Origin: Macrostomum hystrix
Lineage: Eukaryota > Platyhelminthes > Macrostomidae
DNA length: 64,000 bases
Assembly (NCBI GenBank): GCA_950097015.1
Contig: CATNEN010000034.1
Location: 2,643,501 to 2,707,500, forward strand
Direction: 5' to 3'
Within the stretch, counting starts at the first letter, position 1, and every line of letters begins with the position of its first letter. Positions 14,301 to 24,124 of the stretch are shown in pieces. The translations under genes and the position numbers were made by a program. Below the pieces are notes generated by a model. The model saw nothing but the letters and a program-made list of their open reading frames with translations, was not told where the DNA came from and searched no databases.

Positions 14301-17300
14301 TTTCCATACTCCTTGAACATGCCCTTGAGTTGGGTGAGCACGGAGGCCCATTCGTCGGCCATGTAGCGCTCGTTCTGCACCACAACTCGATAGAAATCTT
14401 CGTACAGCAGTGTGCTCCCGTCATCGCCACATAGCGGAGCTTCGCGCACCGTCCCACTAGAGCGTAATAGCTCGGGCAGAGAGGTGAAACCACCAGGCGC
14501 GTGGTACTGCACTCGACTGACCAGCACTATGGTGACATCATGGCAGCAGGCCTGCGGTGATAGGCGTTGTGTTCACGGGGAGGTGCGTATTGCTTTGTTC
14601 TGATAGCTTTTCTGTTGACTTTAAGCTACATTCACTGCCTCTAGGGTTTCAAATAGTTTGATTAGGAATCCACTCTTCGTACTAGTGTCTTCAAGACATC
14701 AGATTAATCTTCCGTTGTGACGTAGAGGGCATTCAGAACGTAAAAAATCTGCTATCGGTGTGTTCAAACGTTAGTCATCCCACCGGTTGCTTAAAAACGT
14801 CACAATTTGCGACTGGTGTCTTTAGAACGTGATTCAGTATTCCGTCAGTTTTCCTACCAGTGTCTTTAGAACGTCAGTTTTCCTACCAGTGTCTTTAGAA
14901 CGTCAGTTTTCCTACCAGTGTCTTCAGAACGTCTGTTTTCTTACCAGTGTCTTCAGAACGTCTGTTTTCCTACCAATGTCTTCAGAACGTCAGTTTTCCT
15001 ACCAGTGTCTTTAGAACGTCAGTTTTCCTACCAGTGTCTTTAGAACGTCAGTTTTCCTACCAGTGTCTTTAGAACGTCAGTTTTCCTACCAGTGTCTTTA
15101 GAACGTCAGTTTTCCTACCAGTGTCTTTAGAACGTCAGTTTTCCTACCAGTGTCTTCAGAACGTCAGTTTTCCTACCAGTGTCCTTAGAACGTCCGTTTT
15201 CCTACCAGTGTCTTCAGAACGTCAGTTTTCCTACCAGTGTCTTTAGAACGTCAGTTTTCCTACCAGTGTCTTCAGAACGTCAGTTTTCCTACCAGTGTCC
15301 TTAGAACGTCCGTTTTCCTACCAGTGTCTTTAGAACGTCAGTTTTCCTACTAGTGTCTTTAGAACGTCCGTTTTCCTACCAGTATTTTAAGTCATCAGTT
15401 TAAAAATCAGTGGTAGGAAAACTGACGTTCTTAAGACAGTGTCTTTTAAAGGTCGCAATTTTCTTACCGGTCTCTTTAGAACCTTCCTAGATTTCTTTGG
15501 AACACCTTGTCACCCTCCTGTGTATCCCCGAGTCCGCTGCTCATTGCTCACCTGTTTATTCCACCTTGAGAACAGCTCAGGCAGGAAGCCGGATACGCAC
15601 TTTTCAAAGTACAAATCGCCGAAAGCGTCAAATTGCCACATCTCCTCGGACATCTGGATGAAAATGTGTACAACTGAGCTGCTCGACCTGTACACAAATC
15701 TGGTGTGCTGGCCGACGAAACCGCAGGCAGCTGGCGACCCATTGCGCCACATCTGGCCGACTGTGCCTCGCGGACTGCCGAGAAACTCCAGCTTCTTGCC
15801 TTCGTACAGGGCACAGTGACGCTGAGACTGAGCGAATTGATAAAAGTCGCCACGGCCGAGATAGACATCTTTGATTAGCAGCTCAACCAGGTCCACAGTG
15901 ACACTCTCCGTAGACACCTGGCGAACCAGAACTTCCTGTAAATACGCAGATTATCTGCTTTTATGAAAAATGCAGATAAATGGTTTCACTGTCCGATCAA
16001 GACGTTTGAGTGTCAGATGAAAGGTTCCAGTGCCAGAATAAAAGCCCCCGTGTCAGATGAAAGGTTACAGTGTCAGATGAAAGGTTCCAGTGTCAGATGA
16101 AAGGTTCCAGTGCCAGAATAAAAGCCCCCGTGTCAGATGAAAGGTTCCAGTGTCAGATGAAAGGTTCCAGTGTCAGAAGAAAGGTTCCAGTGTCAGATGA
16201 AAGGTTCCAGTGTCAGAAGAAAGGTTCCAGTGTCAGATGAAAGGCTCCAGTGTCAGATGAAATGATTGAGTGTCAGATGAAATGATTGAGTGTCAGATGA
16301 AATGATTGAGTGTCAGATGAAATGATTGAGTGTCAGATGAAATTTTTGAGTGTCAGATGAAAGGTTCCAATAGATGAAAGTTTCCAGTGTCAGATAAAAT
16401 GTTTGAGTGTCAGATGAAAGGTTCCAATGTCAGATGAAAAGTTCCAGTGTCAGATGAAACGTTCCAGTGTCAGATGAAAGGTTCCAGTGTCAGATGAAAG
16501 GTTCCAGTGTCAGATGAAAGGTTCCAGTGTCAGATGAAAGGTTCCAGTGTCAGATGAAAGGTTCCAGTGTCAGATGAAAGGCTACAGAGATTAATTAAAT
16601 GTTCCAGTGACTGATAGATGCTCAAGAGATAGGTAAAATATTCCAGTTTCAGATAAAAGGCTCCAGTGTCAGATGAAAGGTTCCAGTGTCAGATAAAAGG
16701 CTCCAGTGTCAGATGAAAGGTTCCAGTGTCAGATAAAAGGCTCCAGTGTCAGATGAAAGGTTCCAGTGTCAGATGAAAGGTTCCAGTGTCAGATGAAAGG
16801 CTACAGTGATTGATTAAATGTTCCAGTGTCTGATAGATGCTCAAGAGATAGGTAAAATGTTCCAGTTTCAGATAAAAGGCTCCAGTGTCAGATGAAAGGT
16901 TCCAGTGTCAGATGAAATGTTCCAGTGTCAGATGAAAGGCTACAGTGATTGATTAAATGTTCCAGTGTCAGATGAAAGGTTCCAGTGTCAGATGAAAGGT
17001 TCCAGTGTCAGATGAAAGGCTACAGTGATTGATTAAATGTTCCAGTGTCTGGTAGATGCTCAAGAGATAGGTAAAATGTTCGAGTTTCAGATAAAAGGCT
17101 CCAGTGTTAGAACACAAAAACTCAATCTATGAACCTGAAACTTGCGCAGGCCAAAAGCAGTCGCCAGGCTCGTATCCAAGCTAATCGAGTCCTTCTGCGT
17201 GAAGTCGTCTTTCAGGCAGCGAATCTGCACCAAGAAGGCGGACCTTGGACCACCGGTAGGCGGAATGATCTCAAGCAAGCTGCCAGGACGTAACTCTGGA

Positions 17301-17509
17301 AACTCCCTTGAATTAACCCACACTTCATCGTCGGATGTGCCAGGTTGTTGTTGCTGCTGGGGATCAGAACGTTTATGAAGAAGCACCTTTAATGTGCGAG
17401 CAATCGATTGAATTGATTGTGGCGGCTGCTGTGGCTGTTGCTGAAAATACTGATACTGCTGCTGCTGCTGCTGCTGCCTTAAACGATTGAAGCTTGATAA
17501 GGACTGCAT
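5370..17509 (-). CDS. DEPDC5: DEPDC5 (Iml1), GATOR1 complex subunit, complete, 11 coding exons
   Basis: Exons: 17509-17135, 15935-15552, 14551-13813, 13352-12670, 11968-11379, 10707-10215, 9734-9189, 8477-8123, 7738-7365, 6896-6551, 6046-5370. Phases agree at every join and the total is 5562 nt (1853 aa, TGA stop); human DEPDC5 is about 1600 aa. In GATOR1 (with NPRL2/NPRL3) the protein restrains mTORC1 at the lysosome when amino acids are low. Landmarks: TSDDEVWVN and DLVELLIKDVYLGRGD (N-terminal domain, about 30-250), NRNFDRTGK-like block and QPLHAVPL (IML1/SABA domain, exon 3), ALVNPFAASR and ANRRRWMHAYP (exon 5), GVDWKTLMMPLCLPLTTEFFP (exon 6), a DEP domain around 1430-1513 (exon 9), and RRWRSSWTGDEKFQDCLLADF (C-terminal domain). 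Extra length comes from an N-terminal polyQ extension and polyQ/polyA linkers. Most introns hold a minisatellite. Confidence 0.95.
6180..6500. repeat. 27-bp minisatellite, DEPDC5 intron 10
   Basis: About 11 copies around GTTTGGGATAAACAGGGGAT, arranged partly as a 54-bp dimer that alternates GGATCAGGACT with GGATCACAAAT. Confidence 0.9.
6915..7335. repeat. 23-bp minisatellite, DEPDC5 intron 9
   Basis: About 17 copies of a unit containing GGGATATGAGCAGTAGGATT. The middle copies are nearly identical and the edge copies are degenerate, the usual picture for unequal exchange. Confidence 0.92.
7812..8115. repeat. 21/42-bp minisatellite, DEPDC5 intron 8
   Basis: The unit GATAGGGACTTGATAA alternates with a diverged half-unit ATATAGAGACTTGATAA, giving a 42-bp dimer repeated about seven times. 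The length is a multiple of three, so both strands stay open without coding. Confidence 0.92.
8490..8890. repeat. 21-bp minisatellite, DEPDC5 intron 7
   Basis: Copies of GAAGGACTAGGTGTTAGGCT mixed with a deleted 13-bp form (GGACTGGCTTGAA). It is irregular, with about 20 copies. Confidence 0.9.
9880..10152. repeat. 27-bp minisatellite, DEPDC5 intron 6
   Basis: Ten or so copies around CATTTCGATACATATCGGCT. A diverged single copy (TTTTTTCGATACATATCGG) sits at about 9769, close to the acceptor of exon 7. Confidence 0.92.
10725..11345. repeat. degenerate 25-bp minisatellite, DEPDC5 intron 5
   Basis: Units around GGAATTCCCGCAGGAAAATC carry an EcoRI-like GAATTC in most copies. A block starting near 10800 recurs near 11112, a higher-order duplication of about 312 bp. 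Confidence 0.88.
12175..12640. repeat. 19-bp minisatellite with a longer variant, DEPDC5 intron 4
   Basis: Core CTGGTCACACTGTCACTCG, with interspersed longer units carrying an extra CTTGCTCA. About 22 copies, ending some 20 bases before the exon 4 donor (on + coordinates). Confidence 0.92.
14850..15437. repeat. 29-bp minisatellite with a terminal inverted unit, DEPDC5 intron 2
   Basis: About 19 direct copies around TTTTCCTACCAGTGTCTTTA plus GAACGTCAG. At 15409-15437 one unit is present in reverse orientation, facing the last direct unit (15356-15384) across about 24 bases. Confidence 0.92.
15990..17105. repeat. 20-bp minisatellite with higher-order blocks, DEPDC5 intron 1
   Basis: About 50 copies of GTGTCAGATGAAAGGTTCCA. 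A distinctive block (GATTGATTAAATGTTCCAGT followed by GATGCTCAAGAGATAGGTAA) appears near 16585, 16805 and 17025, showing duplication of several hundred bases inside the array. Confidence 0.93.
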
Positions 17510-17944
17510 CGCTTTGCACACTCGCTGTGCTAAAATTTGATCGCATTCTGAAATTTTTTCAGCGGCTTATCAGATCCCCTAAACAAAGGCTCCTTTAAGT
17601 CATCTAAGTACAGACTTCTTCAGATCCTAAATCTTCAATGTACTTCAGATATCATAAAATACTGGCTTCTAAAAATTCCCGAAAAAAACACTTACAAAGT
17701 CTACTGTGCGTTGAGAACTCAAAACTGTAGAAAATCCCAGAAATATTATTTCATTGTGCCGCTGGAATAGTTATAAACTAGTGAATGGTTATAGTCATGT
17801 GATATATAGATTTTTTATATACTGTGCCAGCCAAGCTAAATACAAAGCATATTAGGCTTTAGGGTTGTTCAGAATGATCAAACATTTATTGTCATCATTT
17901 TATAAGTCTTTTTGATAGCTCTAATAATACTAATTCAACGAGTA

Positions 17945-19425
17945 GATCAGGTCAGGTGTCATTATAGGTCAGGTGAGATGTCATTTTAGTTCAGATAAGG
18001 TGTCATCTGAGGTTAGGTCAGGTGTCATTTGAGGTTAGGTCAGGTGTCAGTTGATGTCAGATCAGGTGTCATCTGAGGTTAGGTCAGGTGTCATCTGAGG
18101 TTAGGTCAGGTGTCATTTGAGGTTAGGTCAGGTGTCATCTGAGGTTAGGTCAGGTGTCATCTGAGGTTAGGTCAGGTGTCATTTGAGGTTAGGTCAGGTG
18201 TCATTTGAGGTTAGGTCAGGTGTCATTTGAGGTTAGGTCAGGTGTCATCTGAGGTTAGGTCAGGTGTCATCTGAGGTTAGGTCAGGTGTCATTTGAGGTT
18301 AGGTCAGGTGTCATCTGAGGTTAGGTCAGGTGTCATCTGAGGTTAGGTCATGTGTCATTTGAGGTTAGGTCATGTGTCATCTGAGGTTAGGTCAGGTGTC
18401 ATCTGAGGTTAGGTCATGTGTCATCTGAGGTTAGGTCTGGTGTCATCTGAGGTTAGGTCAGGTGTCATTTGAGGTTAGGTCAGGTGTCATCTGAGGTTAG
18501 GTCAGGTGTCATTTGAGGTTAGGTCAGGTGTCATTTGAGGTTACGTCAGGTGTCATCTGAGGTTAGGTCAGGTGTCATCTGAGGTTAGGTCAGGTGTCAT
18601 CTGAGGTTAGGTCAGGTGTCATTTGAGGTTAGGTCAGGTGTCATCTGAGGTTAGGTCAGGTGTCATCTGAGGTTAGGTCATGTGTCATTTGAGGTTAGGT
18701 CATGTGTCATCTGAGGTTAGGTCAGGTGTCATCTGAGGTTAGGTCATGTGTCATCTGAGGTTAGGTCAAGTGTCATCTGAGGTTAGGTCTGGTGTCATCT
18801 GAGGTTAGGTCAGGTGTCATTTGAGGTTAGGTCAGGTGTCATCTGAGGTTAGGTCAGGTGTCATTTGAGGTTAGGTCAGGTGTCATTTGAGGTTACGTCA
18901 GGTGTCATCTGAGGTTAGGTCAGGTGTCATCTGAGGTTAGGTCTGGTGTCATCTGAGGTTAGGTCTGGTGTCATTTGAGGTTACGTCAGGTGTCATCTGA
19001 GGTTAGGTCAGGTGTCATCTGAGGTTAGGTCAGGTGTCATCTGAGGTTAGGTCAGGTGTCATCTGAGGTTAGGTCAGGTGTCATCTGAGGTTAGGTCATG
19101 TGTCATCTGAGGTTAGGTCAAGTGTCATCTGAGGTTAGGTCTGGTGTCATCTGAGGTTAGGTCAGGTGTCATTTGAGGTTAGGTCAGGTGTCATCTGAGG
19201 TTAGGTCAGGTGTCATTTGAGGTTAGGTCAGGTGTCATTTGAGGTTACGTCAGGTGTCATCTGAGGTTAGGTCAGGTGTCATCTGAGGTTAGGTCTGGTG
19301 TCATCTGAGGTTAGGTCTGGTGTCATTTGAGGTTACGTCAGGTGTCATCTGAGGTTAGGTCAGGTGTCATCTGAGGTTAGGTCAGGTGTCATCTGAGGTT
19401 AGGTCAGGTGTCAGTTAAGTTCAGC
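17945..19425. repeat. 22-bp minisatellite between the 183-aa gene and DEPDC5
   Basis: About 67 copies of a unit with core GTCAGGTGTCATCTGAGGTT. A variant run with GTCATGTGTCATTTGAGG recurs at about 18350 and 18680, a higher-order spacing of about 330 bp (15 units). It fills most of the space between two same-strand genes. Confidence 0.95.
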
Positions 19426-19685
19426 TCTGGGGTCAGGTAAGGCTATATTTATTTCAACAGAAGCAATCTAGTCAATAGAAAACAACATAGGACAGTTTTT
19501 GTTGAGTGCTTTATCAAACACAATTAAAATTCCATTGTAAGCCATCATGATCAATATATTAATTACCGAAAGCTTAAAATGCTAAGAGTTGATCATATAT
19601 TTACAAACCACAAAGGATGGAAGCGATTTGACCGCGCCTTGCTGCACAATTCTTAACCCAACGCCAAACAAAAAAGCAAAAATTA

Positions 19686-20237
19686 TCAACTCTTCGGCGC
19701 CGCCCTGCCGCTCAGCTTTTTAGTCGCCGCTGCCCGACGCGCAGTTCGCACCACGTCCTGCTTGATGAAGTCGCGCTCCTGACGCCAGGCCTCAAGGCAG
19801 TCGCCGGTGTCTTCGCTGTCGAAATTGGGCCGATTGGCGAAGAACTCGAGGCCGAGACGAATTCCGGCTCGCAGCGGATGAAAATCAGCCGCGGTATCGG
19901 CCACCGCCGATAACAAGGCCGTTCGGTGCTGGCTTGTTCGGCTTGATTTCTTTTCGTAGTCATCATCGTCGATGTGATGGAAAGCGTCGGCATATTCAAC
20001 ATCGGCTGATTCGACAATCTCAGTGTCCAGGTTTAGTTCCTCTTCGCCAAAGTCGAAAGCGAATGCAAACTGATTGGATGTCTCGGCTTGCCGGTTGATG
20101 TCTAGGTTGCCAAAACCGTTGCTATGGGCGCCAGATTGGTTGCTATGGACACCATTCATGTCAACATCAGCGCAGTCTGATTCATTGTCTGTTTTAGATC
20201 GGCGACGTTTACGGCTAACACCATCAGTGGCTGCCAT
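19686..20237 (-). CDS. 183-aa acidic protein with a basic N-terminal NLS-like patch, family not recognised
   Basis: A single open exon runs from ATG 20237 to TGA. The ATG is preceded by CTTATCAG and 5 nt, a good trans-splice or 5' UTR acceptor, which supports this start. The N-terminus has SRKRRRSK (residues 8-15, a likely nuclear localisation signal). The middle is acidic (FDFGEEELNLDTEIVESADV, HHIDDDDYEKK). The C-terminal third looks folded and is the likely conserved part, with GIRLGLEFFANRPNFDSED and CLEAWRQERDFIKQDV followed by a basic tail (RTARRAAATKKLSGR). I do not recognise the family; a nuclear regulatory or RNA-processing role is only inference. DEPDC5 follows on the same strand. 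Confidence 0.7.
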   Translation of the reverse strand: MAATDGVSRKRRRSKTDNESDCADVDMNGVHSNQSGAHSNGFGNLDINRQAETSNQFAFAFDFGEEELNLDTEIVESADVEYADAFHHIDDDDYEKKSSRTSQHRTALLSAVADTAADFHPLRAGIRLGLEFFANRPNFDSEDTGDCLEAWRQERDFIKQDVVRTARRAAATKKLSGRAAPKS

Positions 20238-20259
20238 AGAAGCTGATAAGGGTTAATTA

Positions 20260-21905
20260 AGGCTGTACTTTTTAAGAAATCAGATCACTTCAGAAACAGG
20301 GGTAGAAAATGAAGTTCAAGACTAAAGAAACATGCTCTGACAAGACTGTGTGTAAAACCAAGTTATGGTATATATACTACAAGAAACTAGAAGTAGATTA
20401 CTTAGCAACACTGCTGTGCAGCTAGAAAATTCATAAAAACTACAAAGGTACTACAATTTGCATTTTATCAAGCATTTTGCACAATTTTGCACTGGGGACC
20501 ATATATATATTGTTTATCATGCCTCACCATCCCCAATCCTCACCAATTCCTGTTCCCATTCTCGATATCAGAATTAATGCTCTTTTAACAAAATAAAATG
20601 CCAACATATTCTGCACATTCTTGTGTTGTCAATATAGGTCAGCATAACAGTTCAGAACTTCACACCTCGGTTTTTAACTTTGTTTGATACAAAAGGGATG
20701 ATAACATTTTTATATCACATGAATGCACTGAATTCAATGTAATTCCTCACCTCTCTCCACTCCTCAACTCTATTCTCCTCAAATATTCTCTTTTCTGTTT
20801 TTCTCTCCTCTTTTCTCTTCACTTAGGGTTTCACATTATAATAATTCCACCTGTTTTGTTTTATTTCCTAAAAATAATTATTCTAAAAAAACAATGAAAA
20901 TGCAATGATTGTATAACTATTAACAAATCTGACAGATTTTATTAACTAACTGGCTCTCATTACCCACTGAAAGTGCTATGTGTGATAGTGTACCAGGTAC
21001 TAAAGAAGCTAATTTGGCAAAAAAAATGACTGGGTAATCCAGGTAACTACACAGTCCTGCTTAGCATATTGGATGGACTAAATGTTTCATAGGTAACTAT
21101 TAATCAGAGCATTTGTCTACTGCTAAAACTATTTTCTATACCTGAATATATATAACTTCCAAAGGCTTTGAACAGCCAGTAAGCTATACAGTCATGTATT
21201 TTATAAAATTATTTTCTAAATAGGTTTGAAAAAGTGATTTTTTTTCAAGACGTTTTGTGTATGTATAAGTTCCCCAACAGACATTTTCCAACAGACATTT
21301 TTCATTTTAAGCAAAAATTAAAACAAAAACACAACATCTCGAGCCAGGGTGTATGCCCAACTCTGACACTAAACTATGCTTTAATATAATATGTAGTGCA
21401 AATAGTTTCGCCAATGATTTGCTACTAAACTTAATTTTAAAGTGTGTTTTGATGGTTTTTTGGGTGCCTCTTTTGATCCTATTTATGCCTCATCTAATGG
21501 TATGGGTCAATTATTTCACAAGATACTGCTTCAACTGCTTGACACTTGTCTCTGCTACAAAATGACACCTTAGACATACAAATTTGTCAAGTACTTTTTT
21601 TAGATATTCTCATTTAAAGTGTGCTTTCTCTGCTTCTTTGCCACTTATACCTATAAGCAGTCATCTCTTAGGTGTTTAGAAAAAAGGTACTTTACAAATT
21701 GGTTCTTGTATGTCTTTGACTAACATAGCAAGAACATGTGTCAAGATGTGTCAAGGTCACAGTACTCATTTGTTAAATGTCAATTGTATGACAAAAGCTG
21801 CAAATATTTTTGTTTTCTTATCTGGTGATTGGTTAAACAACTACATCATATGACCTATTGCAATATAATTGACTAATTGAATACTTGGTAATAGCTTAAT
21901 AATAA
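20260..21905. other. AT-rich stretch without a visible gene
   Basis: It lies upstream of the 183-aa gene. No exon-like GC-rich open frame, tandem array or tRNA is apparent. The 70-codon open frame at 21353 is hydrophobic and Cys-containing but has no splice or family support. Confidence 0.4.
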
Positions 21906-21907
21906 TA

Positions 21908-22259
21908 ATTGCAGGAGGGCTGCTGGCTATGGCACAAAATTTGGTGACACTAGACCCGCAGCCAGCAAGGAGGCAATTCTGCCCATTTCGCTGACTCCTG
22001 AGCACATACGCACACAAATACTGTACGCGGCACAGGCCCACACAGGTGTGTACACCTGCCATGACTTTCTTGTCGTCAGGTAGGATACAATCTCACTGTG
22101 CCTTGGAGGTTGGCCCTCAAGTGCATAAATTGCACAACAAGCCCCCAAGCCTTCTCTCTGCGGCTGCGCCTCAAATGAATGTGGCCTCGCCGTGGAATTG
22201 AGCTCAGGGACCTTGGTGCGAGAGGCAAATGCATTAACCGCTCTGCCACTTGCCCCCTA
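21908..22259 (-). mobile_element. SINE family 1, copy b
   Basis: Full-length and on the minus strand: the head at the right end reads GTGGCAGAGCGGTTAATGCA (A box) and GAGCTCAATTCC (decayed B box). The body matches copies a and c, and the tail at the left is AATAATAATT. The head resembles a Leu/Ser-type tRNA but it is not a functional tRNA gene. Confidence 0.8.
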
Positions 22260-24124
22260 ATAATATGATAATAGCTTTGTTGTTATTTGTTATTAAATTT
22301 TAAATGCATTGCCTAAACTAACCATTAAAACAATCAATATATAAATACAAATTTACTAAAGCTTTTTAGCTGTTTATAGCTGGTTTGTATATACACTCAG
22401 TCAACAACACCTAGTATTAAGGGTTTTTAATACTAGGCTACCCTTGTATAATTGTTTAATTTATAATTGTTAGGCATAGGTCCACTATAACTATAAGAAA
22501 TGTCAGGCTATATTGTTCCTTATATGGTCACAATATTAACAACTAGTATATATTTCATATAATTTTTTAAAAAGAAATTAGGCCTAATATGTTGAGCCTT
22601 ATTCCAGAATGCTGCCATGTATTTTTCCCTTGTTTACTAGTTTTTGGTTTTCATATTAGGTTTTTTCATGGTTAGCTATGCTAGGAATAGCCGAATAGGA
22701 CTATTAGAGCTATTAAAATCTTAAAGTTTTCATTTTTTATCTGCTAAACTGTTTTTATTATATTTTTAAAATATTTAGATAGGGAACAGAATGTCTATGT
22801 CTCATCTAGCCTATATAAGTAATATATAATAATAAAAGATTGAGCCAAGCTAATAAACCATTTATATGGCTAGCTATTACAATACTAAACATAGGAAAAT
22901 AGGCCTACATTATGTCATTCTGATTTAGATAATAAAAGAATATAAACTTATTATTATAAAGTAAAATATTCTGACATATGAGTGCAAGTGCTAACTTGGG
23001 CGGGGTCTAGGCCAACTAAAAACTGACCTAAAACCTAACCTTCAACCATTTTTTGAAATTTAAGTATTGAACTATTAACTAAAACTAGGCTTAATAAAAT
23101 GACCTCATTTTTGTTTTTAAATCAAAATCATGCAATAAAATGCAGTACACATAGGCACATAAAACATAACCTAAGTCTTTTGCTTCAGCCCAAAACTTGC
23201 TTGTTATCGCCCAAGAGAAAAATATGAAACTGCTAGGTAAAAAGCTAGGTATATATAGTATCTGGATATATAGTATCTGTGGGTATAAGTAATAAAATCT
23301 GCTATGCCAAGCCTAGCAGTTAGAAATATGTCGTCGTCGTTTTAACTGAGCTAGCGGATCAGATAAAAAAGGATTAGGCCTAACATTAAAATTTTGTTCG
23401 GTGACCGCTTACTTTAAATCTCACACGTGGGTATCACGCAATCACGAGTCTCACATCCACGATAATAAAAATGCGCACCTATTGTAACACTTTTTAGCTA
23501 GGCGTTGTCTACTATATTTTGCTATCGCTTCTCTTTGATATAATGTTTTTGCTTAATTTCCCGCGCATAGCTCGATGTTGAAAAATTGTGCAATAATTCA
23601 GACCCGAATCTCACACTATGATGCTTATTAAGGAAGGAAACTTCGATGACTGCTCAAGAGGACATACCTTTGTCTTCCGAGTTGGTGGGTGGAAACATTC
23701 CGAACAAATAATCGTAGTTTTTTTATTTCCAATTAAAAAAAGTTGACTTTAGACTGTTAGGTAAAAAAGTTATATCAAAATTTACTTTGATTTATTAATG
23801 CTACTTTTAGTATATTTTGCCTTAATTCATTTGCTTTTAAACAATACAAAATTTCTAAATTAAGCAACAATTTTGCAAGTCATTGGTTAGTCTTATTAAT
23901 ATTAATATTAATTTTATGTTAATATCACTAATATTATTATTATTAGTGAACCTTAAAAGTTACAGCAGTAAATGTTTTCATTTGGGCTATTGAGTACCGA
24001 TACGTTTTGGTCCCCCAATCTATGTATCTAAATTATTTTCATTAAATCAAGACCAAAGTTAAAGGCTTGTAGAAATGGGCAAATTGCATCTGCTGCGTGT
24101 CTAATATAAACCAATAAATTATAA
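22260..24124. other. AT-rich intergenic DNA, no gene seen
   Basis: Apart from short A/T runs and a few TA-rich patches I find no exon, array or RNA gene. It lies beyond the 3' end of the two-exon 173-aa gene. Confidence 0.4.

Noticed and set aside
22180-22259. tRNA genes at SINE heads (also near 60, 27540, 30340 and 47700)
   Set aside because: A and B boxes are present, but no complete cloverleaf with acceptor stem is seen, and each continues into a repeated SINE body.
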